From Clostridiaceae bacterium 14S0207 (GTDB taxonomy: Bacteria; Bacillota; Clostridia; Clostridiales; Clostridiaceae), in the NCBI GenBank assembly GCA_003288255.1, contig CP026600.1, positions 2,542,001 to 2,606,000 of the forward strand: a DNA stretch of 64,000 nt. Reading direction: 5' to 3'. A program made the position numbers and the translations under genes. Below the pieces are notes generated by a model. It did not search any database. It was not told where the DNA came from and worked only from the letters and a program-made list of their open reading frames with translations. Position 1 is the first letter of the stretch; the number at the start of each line of letters is the position of its first letter. Shown here in pieces: positions 1 to 9,200 of the stretch.

Positions 1-2669
1 ATAACCTTTTCTGTTTGTCTATCTTTAGCTGATACTGTAACTTCTTTTTCAAGTGTTACTGCTTTATCATCTGCATTATATATTACTGATATTTTACATT
101 TAATATCTTTGTTATCAGCCTTCATTTTGTTTTTATTGTCTTCAGAAAGAGCTGATTTTACAAAGTACTCTCCATCTTTCTCTTCAACAGTAACAATTTT
201 TTCATCCACTGATGTTACTTGAAGAATTGCAGATGATGGTAATTTAACTCCATCTTTTGTTACAAGTTTAACTTCTTTTTTATCTTTACCATCTTTACAT
301 ATAGCTGGAATATCGCCTATCTTTAAATCAATTTTAGAAGAATTCTTAACTACATCAAAAGTGATTTCTTTGCAATCTAATTCTTTTGCATCTTTTCCTT
401 CTTTATCATTAAGTTTTACTTCTAATACAGCTGTTCCTTCTTTTTCTGCTGTAACAGTTACTGTATTACCTTTTACTACAGGTTTTTGGATATTTTCTGC
501 ATTATCTTTTACATCAGCAGTTATTACACCAGTATTTTTCATTTCATTTCCATACTGATCTTTTACTACAAATTCTAATTCTGTTGTAGCACCAGCTACT
601 AATTTACTTGCATATTTAGATCCTTCTTTTAGGTCTATAGTTGTAGGAACTGCTTTTTCACCAACAATTACTGCTATTGTTTCAAGAACTTTACCACTTT
701 CAGTATTAATTATTGTTATTGTTGTTTTAACACCTTGTTTTGCATCATTTTCAAGATTTAATTGTATTTTACCATCTTTTATGATTAATGCTTTCTCATC
801 GTTTTTAATTACTGATGAGTTAGAAGATGTTAACTTTAACTTACCGTTGTAATCTTTTTCTTCAATTTTTGAACCATATTGATCAGTTACTTCTAATGCT
901 ACTTCTTGTACTGGTGAACCTGCTGCTATAGTTACTTGTGATTCAGCTGTTTTAACTTTTGCTATTTCACCAGGTGCTCCTTCAACTTGTAATTCAATAG
1001 TAGCTGTTTGTCCGCTTTCTTTACTAACTATTGTTAATTTAACTTTTCCAGTTGATTTCTTATCTGCAAATTTAGATATTGTAAGTTTTGTTCCCTTACT
1101 TGTATCTGTATCAACAGATACGTCTGCTGGATTTAAGATATTTTTATCAGATGAAAGTACTTCAATCTTATTGTTATCAATTTTAATTTCTTCACCAAAT
1201 TGATCTTTTGCTTTGTAGTCAATTTTTACATTAGTTAAATCTGATGTTAATATTTTCTTACCTTTTGGAAGTTCAATATTACCTAATTCAATAGTATCAA
1301 AATATGCACTGTCAACTACTTTAAGTTCTTTCTTATCAGTTAATCCAGATTTTGTATGAAGAACTGTCACTACTATAACATCATCTTTACTAATTTTATT
1401 AGCATTTTTAGTATCTATTGTAAAATCTGCCTCTGAAACTTTTACTACTTCACCTTTTGTTTTGTTAAATGCAGTAATTATAAACTCCCCTCTATTTAAC
1501 TTAAAGTCATCACCATATTGGTCTTTTAAAGAGATTTTAACTTTTGCATTATTATTTTTATTTAATACTGAGCAGTCTATTGTTAAAGATTTTTCTTTTT
1601 GAGCTTCAACTTTTAGAGTTGTTGAAGTTTTACCAAAATCTAATCCTGTTGCTGTAACTGTATATTGACCTTCAGTTAATGCATTTTTTGAAGATAGTTC
1701 AACTGATTTACCATCTTTAGCCCAGTTAGATGATAAACTAACATTTGCCAGGCCTCTTTTAACCGCAAATTTAACCTTTGCTTGTTCTTTTTCTGCTATA
1801 GAATTGTTAAAACTTACTTTTAAAGTTTTAGCATTAACTACTTCTGCTTTTTCAACACCTAATTTATTCAGACTAACAAATTTATCATTTATAGCTTTTT
1901 CAGATTTTGCTATTTTATCATCTAACTCTTTTTTAACCTTTTCATCTTTAACTTTTTCAACAAGTTTTTTAGCATTATCTAATTGAGCTTGTACTTCTTT
2001 TTGATTTTCTAATTTTAATTCATCAACTTTTATAGCTTCAACTGCTTTAACTGCCTCTGGAGCTTCTACTTGAGCTAATTGTACATCGAAGCTTTCTGCA
2101 GCTTTCTTCATATCAGCATTTGTTACAGTTAAGAATTCATCAGCTAACTTTCTAGCAGCTTTGATATCTTCTGCTTTTTTAGTAGTTTCAGCAGTTTTGA
2201 TAGCCTCTACTAATTTATTAATGTTTATTTGTTGATATGGATCTATAGCTGATGACCATGTAGGTATATAAGCTTTATTTGATGGGCAAGTTGCGAAACT
2301 TACAACTAAAGCTTTAGCTTTGTTTATTTCTTCTTGTGTCATAGTTGCTTTTGGTTTTCCATCAACATACATTAATGCATATAAATCATTAAATAATCCT
2401 TGTTGAACAGCGTCAACTTTTTCTGATAATGTTGAAGCCATTGATACTAATTTTTTATTTTTTGCTACTTCTGCAATAGCCTTTCTTGCAACATTTATTG
2501 ACTCTTGAGTCTTTTCTTTTTCAGCTTTTTGCATTGCTTCATAAGCTGTTTTGTAAAGAGCGTCCCAATTTGTACCTTGTGCAAATGCTGGTGTTGCCCC
2601 TGCAACGCTAGTTAAAACTGTTGTAGCAGCTAAAACGCCACTTAATTTTTTAGTGCCTTTCTTATTCAT
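1..2669 (-). CDS. S-layer-like surface protein with Ig-like repeats (3' end outside window)
   Basis: The reading frame is open from the ATG at 2669 to the left edge (889 codons visible, no stop), so the C-terminus is missing. Residues 1-30 form a Sec signal peptide (MNKK start, hydrophobic core, cleavage after AFA). Residues 31-155 are a helical domain shared with the proteins at 3107-4066 and 6243-9776 (W35, KTQES, LMYVDGK near 99-105, WSSA near 138-141). More helix follows to about 260. The rest is beta-rich, with a DQ[YF]G signature whose Asp falls at residues 383, 489, 596 and 704, a regular 106-108 residue spacing typical of bacterial Ig-like (BIG2/invasin-type) repeats. An AGGGGGT ribosome binding site lies 11 bases before the ATG. 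I infer a major S-layer or S-layer-associated protein; no SLH or CWB2 repeats are visible in the part present. Confidence 0.8.
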   Translation of the reverse strand, partial: MNKKGTKKLSGVLAATTVLTSVAGATPAFAQGTNWDALYKTAYEAMQKAEKEKTQESINVARKAIAEVAKNKKLVSMASTLSEKVDAVQQGLFNDLYALMYVDGKPKATMTQEEINKAKALVVSFATCPSNKAYIPTWSSAIDPYQQININKLVEAIKTAETTKKAEDIKAARKLADEFLTVTNADMKKAAESFDVQLAQVEAPEAVKAVEAIKVDELKLENQKEVQAQLDNAKKLVEKVKDEKVKKELDDKIAKSEKAINDKFVSLNKLGVEKAEVVNAKTLKVSFNNSIAEKEQAKVKFAVKRGLANVSLSSNWAKDGKSVELSSKNALTEGQYTVTATGLDFGKTSTTLKVEAQKEKSLTIDCSVLNKNNNAKVKISLKDQYGDDFKLNRGEFIITAFNKTKGEVVKVSEADFTIDTKNANKISKDDVIVVTVLHTKSGLTDKKELKVVDSAYFDTIELGNIELPKGKKILTSDLTNVKIDYKAKDQFGEEIKIDNNKIEVLSSDKNILNPADVSVDTDTSKGTKLTISKFADKKSTGKVKLTIVSKESGQTATIELQVEGAPGEIAKVKTAESQVTIAAGSPVQEVALEVTDQYGSKIEEKDYNGKLKLTSSNSSVIKNDEKALIIKDGKIQLNLENDAKQGVKTTITIINTESGKVLETIAVIVGEKAVPTTIDLKEGSKYASKLVAGATTELEFVVKDQYGNEMKNTGVITADVKDNAENIQKPVVKGNTVTVTAEKEGTAVLEVKLNDKEGKDAKELDCKEITFDVVKNSSKIDLKIGDIPAICKDGKDKKEVKLVTKDGVKLPSSAILQVTSVDEKIVTVEEKDGEYFVKSALSEDNKNKMKADNKDIKCKISVIYNADDKAVTLEKEVTVSAKDRQTEKV

Positions 2670-2702
2670 ATTAAGTTTGACCCCCTATTTAGATATATTT
2701 TT

Positions 2703-2731
2703 ATTTTAACTAATTTTTTAATTAGTAAAAT
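2703..2731 (-). other. AT-rich leader hairpin upstream of S-layer ribosome binding site
   Basis: Arms 2703-2715 and 2720-2731 pair around a 4-base loop with one bulge. In the predicted mRNA this hairpin sits about 20 nt before the GGGGG of the ribosome binding site. Long structured leaders are common in S-layer mRNAs and can stabilise them; that role here is inference. Confidence 0.4.
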
Positions 2732-2842
2732 TAAAAACGTTAAAATTTCACATAACATTATATCAATACTAACAAAATATGTCTATACTATATTTCGAAT
2801 ATTAATCTATTTCTAAATATTCTTTTTTTGTTTATAACTTTT

Positions 2843-2872
2843 ATAATGCATGTTGACGATAACATGAATTAT
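2843..2872. promoter_or_regulatory. 30-bp inverted repeat overlapping the S-layer promoter (possible operator)
   Basis: Arms ATAATGCATGTT (2843-2854) and AACATGAATTAT (2861-2872) pair at 11 of 12 positions around the spacer GACGAT. The outer arm covers most of the -10 hexamer (2868-2873) and the repeat runs across the predicted start site to about +20. That is where a repressor would bind. It could also form a hairpin at the 5' end of the mRNA. Confidence 0.45.
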
Positions 2873-2896
2873 AATCCAATAATAGTAATTTGTCCA
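2868..2896 (-). promoter_or_regulatory. Sigma-A-type promoter for the S-layer-like gene at 1-2669
   Basis: On the minus strand, TGGACA (2896-2891, five of six matches to TTGACA) is followed after exactly 17 bases by TATAAT (2873-2868). The predicted start is near 2861, giving a leader of about 190 nt. Confidence 0.6.
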
Positions 2897-3106
2897 TATA
2901 ATATTCAAAATGTTTTCTTTATATGATATTTTTTAAATATTTTTATCAGTTGATTTTATAATTATTTTAAAATTTTTCACAAAAAATATCAAAAAAATGT
3001 TTTCTCTTAATTTAACATTTTTATATGTACTTATATCTATTTTATGAGGTTTTTTTATTATTCTTTTTTATAAATTTAAAATACTTTAAATTAAAAGATT
3101 TACCTT

Positions 3107-4066
3107 TTAACTTAATTTTTTAAAATTATCATTTACCACTTGACTCAAACCTTTTAAAATTTCAATTAATTGCTTTTGAACATCTGGGTTTTCAACCTGT
3201 GATATTAACCCTTTAATGCTATTCATTTTTTGTTCCACTTGTTTTTTGCTATTTTCTATTTCTTTATTAAGTTTTTCTATCTCCTTATTTATTTTTTCTT
3301 CTGCCTCTTTTGTTTTATTATCTATTATTTTTTGTTGTTCCCTTTTAAATTCATCTATTTTAGAATCGATATTTCTTTCTAGTTCTTTAATGTGTTCTTT
3401 TACCTTTGCTTCTAATTGTTCCTCCTTTTCTTTTTCGATTTTATTTAGTACTTCTTTTTCTGCTAAGGTAATTCTTTTATCTAGATTCTTTACAAGATTT
3501 TTAGTATCTTCATTTGTTGAAGTTTTCAATTCATTAAGTAATTGCTTAGCTGGTTTAAGATCTTCAATTGCTTTACCTTTTTCTAGTGTTTCAATAGCTA
3601 AAATTGTCTCATTAATATTTTTTTGTTGAAATTCATCAATGGCAGAACTCCAAGATTCTGTATATTTTTTATTTCCTTCATATGTACTAAAGTCATTAAC
3701 ATATTCTCTAGCCCTATTAATTTCACTTTGAGACATTCTTGTTTTTTTCTTTCCATTTACATACATTAAACTATAAAATTGTTGAAATAAATTTTCTTGA
3801 ATTCCATCTACTCTAGTTGATAATGTTGATGCCATATTAATCAAACTTTCATTTTTAGCTAACTCATTTATATATTTCCTTGCATCATTAATAGATTGTT
3901 GTGTTTTTTGAACTTCTACTACTTTCATTGAATTATAAGCATTCTTATAAACTTCATCCCAGTTAATAATACCACTAGCAAATACTGGCGTTATCCCTAT
4001 AACACTAGTTAAAATTGTAGTAGTTCCTATCCCTTTAATTATTTTTTTCTTATTGTTTTTTTTCAT
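3107..4066 (-). CDS. Small S-layer paralogue: signal peptide, shared N-domain and coiled-coil tail
   Basis: This 319-residue protein begins with a signal peptide (residues 1-30, cleavage after VFA). Residues 31-155 match the N-domain of the two large S-layer-like proteins: NWDE, KTQQS, LMYV.GK, MSQ.EIN, SWSSA.D.FQQ. From about 190 to 290 it is a highly charged Lys/Glu heptad-rich coiled coil, ending in a short amphipathic helix. It has no Ig-like domain. AGGAGGT lies just upstream of the ATG. The shared N-domain suggests that it binds the same wall ligand or S-layer partner, perhaps as a spacer, cap or assembly factor; this is inference. No clear terminator follows it, so some read-through into the next gene is possible. 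Confidence 0.8.
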   Translation of the reverse strand: MKKNNKKKIIKGIGTTTILTSVIGITPVFASGIINWDEVYKNAYNSMKVVEVQKTQQSINDARKYINELAKNESLINMASTLSTRVDGIQENLFQQFYSLMYVNGKKKTRMSQSEINRAREYVNDFSTYEGNKKYTESWSSAIDEFQQKNINETILAIETLEKGKAIEDLKPAKQLLNELKTSTNEDTKNLVKNLDKRITLAEKEVLNKIEKEKEEQLEAKVKEHIKELERNIDSKIDEFKREQQKIIDNKTKEAEEKINKEIEKLNKEIENSKKQVEQKMNSIKGLISQVENPDVQKQLIEILKGLSQVVNDNFKKLS

Positions 4067-4103
4067 AAAAAAGTTACCTCCTAGTTTTTTAACTTATATA
4101 TAG

Positions 4104-4132
4104 TATAGAATGTTAAATATTTATATTCTATA
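4104..4132. promoter_or_regulatory. Inverted repeat upstream of the small S-layer paralogue
   Basis: TATAGAAT (4104-4111) and ATTCTATA (4125-4132) are perfect 8-bp arms separated by 13 bases. They lie 38-66 bp upstream of the ATG at 4066, in the interval that must contain its promoter. No convincing -35/-10 pair is seen. Confidence 0.3.
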
Positions 4133-4158
4133 AAAAACAAAAAAGTTTAAAATTTCTT

Positions 4159-4200
4159 AAAGAAAAACACAGTCATATTGTAATGACTGTATTTTTCTTT
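4159..4200 (-). terminator. Rho-independent terminator of the SLAP operon
   Basis: The arms around ACAGTCAT / ATGACTGT, extended by AAAGAAAAA / TTTTTCTTT, form an 18-bp stem with one mismatch and a 6-base loop. It starts 12 bases after the stop of the gene at 4212-5081, and the minus-strand transcript has a U-rich 3' arm. Confidence 0.75.
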
Positions 4201-4211
4201 ATTATATATAT

Positions 4212-5081
4212 CTACTGAATAGAAAACTTATAATTATAATTTTTTATTGGTTTTACCATCATAGATTCTAATGGAATCTTGAAATTTACTAGTTTACCTT
4301 TATTTCCTTCAACAATAAACTCAGTATTATTTAAATTTATTGCTCCTATGTATATTGGTAGATTCTCTTGCATTGAAATTATGATAGGAATAGATTTTAG
4401 TACTATATCTTTATTACTTCCATTTCTAAAAAGAATTATTAAATTTATTCCGTCATTTTCTCCTAATGCTAATATTGGATCTATTATAAATTCATCTTCT
4501 CTTAAAATAGGAATATCATAAAACTTATCTCTTAAAAATTCCTTGGTGTTCTCTGAAATATCTGGATCTAATAGATTTTCCATATCCATTTCTTTATTGT
4601 AATATACTTTTAAACTATCTAAGTCAGAAAAAACTACTTTTAAATTTTTTATATTTTGATTTAAGTTTAGAGTTTTAAAAACTACCTCTTGATAAACACT
4701 AGAGTTTGGTTGAATTCTAACATTTCCTTTAAAATCAATTACTTCATCTCCTGCCAAACAATTATACTCACTCATAAGACCTAATTTAACTTTGTAAAGT
4801 TCTATAGTTTCATTAGAAGTATTAGTTATAAAAATTCCAGCTTCTGTTCCTTCAAAACCGTGGTATAAATGAACAGTATTTATCTCTAAAATTTCATTTA
4901 TTTTAGATCTTTGTATATTTTTAAATTCATTAAAAACTAATTCTTTCTTAAATTCTGAAGTTCCATAATCAAAATTCAACTGTACATCATTGTACAGTAA
5001 ATCTTTAGCATCAAACTTTTTTTCTAACTCATTATTAATATCATTTCTTTTTTTTAATAATTTTTCAAATAAGTTTGCCAT
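4212..5081 (-). CDS. SLAP-like S-layer assembly protein (accessory Sec type)
   Basis: This 289-residue soluble protein has no signal peptide or membrane segment. Residues 1-35 are a charged helix (LLKKR, LEKKF). Two beta-rich segments follow at about 60-150 and 195-289. Each has an extracellular-looking 'f.rNgs.k.i.l..ip' sandwich pattern (ITNTSNETIEL in the first, FRNGSNKDIVL in the second) and a later 'pnss..' or hydrophobic closing strand. This pattern resembles the duplicated SLAP domain of S-layer assembly proteins that work with SecA2 in Bacillus. I recognise the pattern from memory and could not run a profile search. Its place between S-layer genes fits the call. It is the second gene of an operon, 24 bases after the gene at 5106-6137. 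Confidence 0.5.
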   Translation of the reverse strand: MANLFEKLLKKRNDINNELEKKFDAKDLLYNDVQLNFDYGTSEFKKELVFNEFKNIQRSKINEILEINTVHLYHGFEGTEAGIFITNTSNETIELYKVKLGLMSEYNCLAGDEVIDFKGNVRIQPNSSVYQEVVFKTLNLNQNIKNLKVVFSDLDSLKVYYNKEMDMENLLDPDISENTKEFLRDKFYDIPILREDEFIIDPILALGENDGINLIILFRNGSNKDIVLKSIPIIISMQENLPIYIGAINLNNTEFIVEGNKGKLVNFKIPLESMMVKPIKNYNYKFSIQ

Positions 5082-5105
5082 AAGTTACTTTCTCCTCACT
5101 AAATT

Positions 5106-6137
5106 TTATATTAAGATAGAATTTTCTTCTTTTAAATTTTCTATATTCTTTAGATGAATTTCGACATCTTTATACAAATTATTTAAATTGTAATATTTTT
5201 TATTTTTAAAAGAAATTTTTCTTATTATGTATTCTTTATAAAAATTTGAGATAGTAAACTTAGCATTATAAACTATTATAGAAATGTTATTGTAGTACTG
5301 TTGAAAATTTTTAGAAGAATTCAACTTATACAATTTATAAATATCTTTAAAATCTTCTTCTAAATTACTTAAATTTTCATATTTAGTTTTAATATTTTTC
5401 AAATATTCATTAAAGTTTGTATCCTCTATTATGTTTAAATGTTCATGGTTAATTAAATATCTTACTAAATTTTCTTTATCATTGTTACCACAATTATATT
5501 TTTCTAAGATATAATTTTTTAAATTACATATATCAGAATATAATTTATTAGATAAATTAAGTATACTATTTTCCTTAAATAAACTTCTAATTTGTTTATT
5601 AATATATTCAATATAAGATAAACTGTTTTCATTCAATTTATTAATTAGATCATTTACTTGGTAAGTAAAATTACAATTTTTAAAATAATCATCTATTATA
5701 TTTACCATTTTATTTATATCATCTGTAAATTCACCCAGTTGTACTTGATCATTAAATTGCAATATTGTATTTAAATTATTTTTACACATTTGTAAATTTA
5801 TATTTTCTTCTATAGTAAGTTCTTTAATTTTAGAAATATCTATAAGTTTTATAGCCTGAACATAGTAATTATAAAAATTTTTTTGATCTTGAAATATCTC
5901 AAATACTTTACTATTTCTATTTATAGATATTACACCTTCTAAATCTTTTATTTTTTCTATTAGTTTATCGTATTCTTTATCTATGAAATACTTTTTTAAT
6001 TTTTTATCATGATCTTTTATATCCAAATCTATGATACATTTTTTTTCACCAGGAATATTATTTAAATCTAAAATTATAGAATTTCTAACTTCTCTATTTC
6101 TTAAATCTAAAGCTAGTATTTTAGTATTATTTGACAT
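5106..6137 (-). CDS. Unrecognised cytoplasmic helical protein, partner of the SLAP-like gene
   Basis: I do not recognise this 343-residue protein. It is rich in Asn, Lys and Ile, lacks a signal peptide and membrane spans, and is predicted mostly helical with amphipathic stretches from about 75 to 335. The first 60 residues look like a small alpha/beta region (KILALDLRN, KKCIIDLDI). I start it at the ATG at 6137, which has AAGGAGG just upstream; an in-frame ATG at 6176 has no ribosome binding site. It is transcribed with the SLAP-like gene 24 bases downstream, so a joint role in S-layer export or assembly is a reasonable guess and no more. Confidence 0.7.
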   Translation of the reverse strand: MSNNTKILALDLRNREVRNSIILDLNNIPGEKKCIIDLDIKDHDKKLKKYFIDKEYDKLIEKIKDLEGVISINRNSKVFEIFQDQKNFYNYYVQAIKLIDISKIKELTIEENINLQMCKNNLNTILQFNDQVQLGEFTDDINKMVNIIDDYFKNCNFTYQVNDLINKLNENSLSYIEYINKQIRSLFKENSILNLSNKLYSDICNLKNYILEKYNCGNNDKENLVRYLINHEHLNIIEDTNFNEYLKNIKTKYENLSNLEEDFKDIYKLYKLNSSKNFQQYYNNISIIVYNAKFTISNFYKEYIIRKISFKNKKYYNLNNLYKDVEIHLKNIENLKEENSILI

Positions 6138-6183
6138 ATTGCCTCCTTGTTTAAATAAAATTTTAATATATTTCATAGTAAAT

Positions 6184-6196
6184 ATTATACATTATA
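6184..6196 (-). promoter_or_regulatory. Possible -10 elements for the SLAP operon
   Basis: Two TATAAT hexamers (6196-6191 and 6189-6184 on the minus strand) lie 47-59 bases before the ATG at 6137. No good -35 is found; that position falls inside the preceding terminator hairpin. Low confidence. Confidence 0.3.
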
Positions 6197-6204
6197 AAAA
6201 TAAA

Positions 6205-6227
6205 GGGCTACCCATGTAGGATAGCCC
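6205..6227 (-). terminator. Rho-independent terminator of the S-layer-like gene at 6243-9776
   Basis: GGGCTATCC and GGGTAGCCC arms form a 9-bp GC-rich stem with one mismatch and a 5-base loop, followed on the minus strand by TTTATTTTT. It starts 16 bases past the stop codon. Confidence 0.85.
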
Positions 6228-6242
6228 TAATTTTAGAACTTA

Positions 6243-9200
6243 TTATTTATCTTGAACTGAACCAACTACATCATCTACTGCACCAGCAGCTGTTTTTGTT
6301 AAGGTAACAACATTTCCTGCTACCGCTTCACCAAATCCTGCTAATTTGTCTGTACCAATCTTAGTGTTAATTGCTGTAGCTACTTGTTCTGCTGTATTTC
6401 CTTTTTTAACTTCTACTTCCCAAGTTTTATCTCCAACTTTAACTACGATTGTTCCATCTTCTGTAGCACCATTGTTTACTGTAATTGTATAAGTTTCTTT
6501 TGCTTCTGCAACTGCTACTACTCCACCAGTTGTTACAGCTTCTGCAGTTGTAATATCTGTATCTTTAGATTGAGCATCCCAGTTTCCAACTGCTTGAACT
6601 TCCCAATTGTTATAACCAGCTAATTTTCTTAATCCTGTTTGAATTAGAGCTGCTGTATTTTTATTAGACTCATCAGTTGCTATAGTAATTTCTATTTCAT
6701 TTTCTTTTGTTGAAGCTACTTTTAACTCTGTACCTTCTTTTTTAATTGTAACTTTTACTTCATTTTTTCCATCTGGATCTTTTACAGTAATTTTATCGCT
6801 AGCTCCACCTACTGTTACTGTTGAAGCTACTTTATCAACCTTAGTAACACCTTGTTGTGAAATTGCAAATACTGCTACAACTCCTGTAGCTTTTTTAACA
6901 ACTTCTTTATCTGTTACAACTTTGAAATCGTTAATTGCTAATTTATTTGCATCAAAGATTGTAGTATTATTTTCTAATGCTACAGATACCTTATCATTGA
7001 ATCCAATTTTATTCATTGTTACAGTTATTGTTTTACCAGCTACTGCTACTGAATAATCTCCATTTACATAAGATAATCTATTACCTTTAGAATCTCTCAC
7101 TACTAAAGATTGAGCTACTGCTGGAAGAACATTTACTTCTGGAACTGTTAATGCTTCATCAAAAGTTAAAATAACCTTATTGTCTTCAACTTTAACAGCT
7201 TCCTCTGCTTTTTTAACTAAAGAAGCTTTTACCATATCAGCTATAGCCATATCTGCAACTGAAGCATCATTGCTCATTTCTGCATTATTTGTAATAGCTT
7301 TTGCTGCTGCCTTAAGTTTAATAGCATTTCCGCCATCTTTTACATCACCACTAACATTTTTGTTTAATGTTAATATAGCATTTTGTCCATCTGCACTTAT
7401 AACAACATTCATTACTTGAAGACCTTCAATAGCAACGTTGTTTGCAGTGAAGCTTACTTTATTAGGATCTATCTTAGTTAAAACTTGTCCGTCTTTTGCA
7501 TAAACTTTTACTTGATTTAAAGAAACTAATTCAGCTTTTTCTATCATATCTGTGAATCCAGTATTTTCAACAAATGCAGTAAAGTTTATTTCTTTATTTT
7601 CATCTTTAATTCTATTTCCAACGCTATCTTCTAATCTTAATACTCTTAATTTTGCACCTGCCATAACTTCTTGAGTTGCATCATCATTTCTATTAATTAT
7701 AACTGTAACAGATTTATTATCTTTTCCTACTGTTAAAGTTGCATCTTTTAAGTCCATTAAAGACTTATTGTTGAAGATATAGTTAGCTTTATTTAATAAT
7801 GTTGTAGGATTCATAGCTTTTGTAAAGTATACTGTAAACTTGCTGTCCTTAACATCATTATCTTTATTAAAGTCTTTTCCAGCTGTTTCTTGTACATATA
7901 TTACATCACCTTTTACTTCTGGAGCTACTTTATCATTTAAGTTGAAAGCTAATATAGTTTCAGCTAATTTATTTTCTCTTACACTTTCATCTACAATTGT
8001 GTTATTTTTTACAGCTTTAATTGAGAATTTACCAGAAATCTTATCTGCATCTTTTACTGTAACTTTAACAACTGTTCCTTTGTTTTCTGCTTTAGTTATA
8101 TCTGCAATGTTTGTAATTCCACCAGCTACTACTTTACCATCTTTATCTAATAGTTCATAGTTTGCTGTTGTTGTTGCATTTTCAACTTTTTCTGTAAATG
8201 AAACTTCTACAGAATTATCATCATTTACTTTTGTTCCTGCCATTATTGGAGCAACTTTATCATCTTGAGCTGTAAATTCTACAGTTTGCTCTTTTTCTAC
8301 TTTATTTCCATAGTTATCAGCTATATTATTATAAGTTAATTTAGCTTCTACTAAAGATGCTAAACCTAATTTATGTCCTGCTTTTAAAGTTAATACATAA
8401 GTTTGTCCGTCTTCAGTTTTTATATCTGCTTCTGGTTCTTCACCATTTACTTTAAAGTTACCTGCAATAACAGTAGCTTTATCTACAACTTTGTTAAATG
8501 TAACTTTTACTGTATTTCTATCTGCAACAACATTAGTTACAGCTGGAACTACTTTATCTTCTACTAAAGTTACTTTAGTTGAGTTAGCTTCTAATGGAAG
8601 ATCTATTTCATCTTTTAAATCAGAAATTTTAACTGTATGTTCACCAACTGTTAAAGGATTTCCTAAAGTTATAATAGCTGTATTTTCATCAACCATCTTA
8701 GTTGTGTCGACAGCTACTGCTAAGTAAGCATTAATTCCATCTATTTGAATCTTTTCTGTTACACCAGCTGCATTTGGTAAACCTTTAACTGGCTCAGAGA
8801 ATTTAACAACTAATGTCTTAGGAGATGTAGCTTTTACATCTACAACTGTTGGGAATGAATTATCAGATGATTTTGCTGTTAATTCAGTTTTCTCAACTTT
8901 TTCACCTTCTACAGTTGCTATATTTGATATAACAAATCTATATGTTTGTAATTGATCAAATTTATTTGCTGTATTTACAACATATGCTGTTTTTTTATCT
9001 TCTGCTAACTTAACTGTTAAACCAGCTACTTCAGCATTATCTTTAAATACTCTAACGTTGCCAACCTTTTCTACAGTTGCTTTATCTAATTCTTTGTTGA
9101 AAGAAATAGTAGCTTTCTTTAAGTTAGCAAATTGAACTTTTTCAACTTTTAATTTAGCATTTTCTTTTTGTATTTCTTTTTCTACTGCTTCTACCTTAGC

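Larger units (their letters stand above)
2670..3106. other. 437-bp promoter and leader region of the S-layer-like gene at 1-2669
   Basis: There is no gene here. Reading the minus strand, it holds a promoter (2868-2896), an overlapping 30-bp inverted repeat (2843-2872), a leader of roughly 190 nt with an AT-rich hairpin (2703-2731), and a G-rich ribosome binding site (2681-2685). The promoter-distal part (2900-3106) is plain AT-rich sequence. An all-AT inverted repeat at 3071-3093 has no U-tract after it on the minus strand, so I do not call it a terminator for the gene at 3107-4066. Confidence 0.6.

Noticed and set aside
3071-3093. All-AT inverted repeat after the small S-layer paralogue
   Set aside because: The stem has no GC pairs and the minus strand downstream is A-rich, not U-rich, so it does not look like a terminator.
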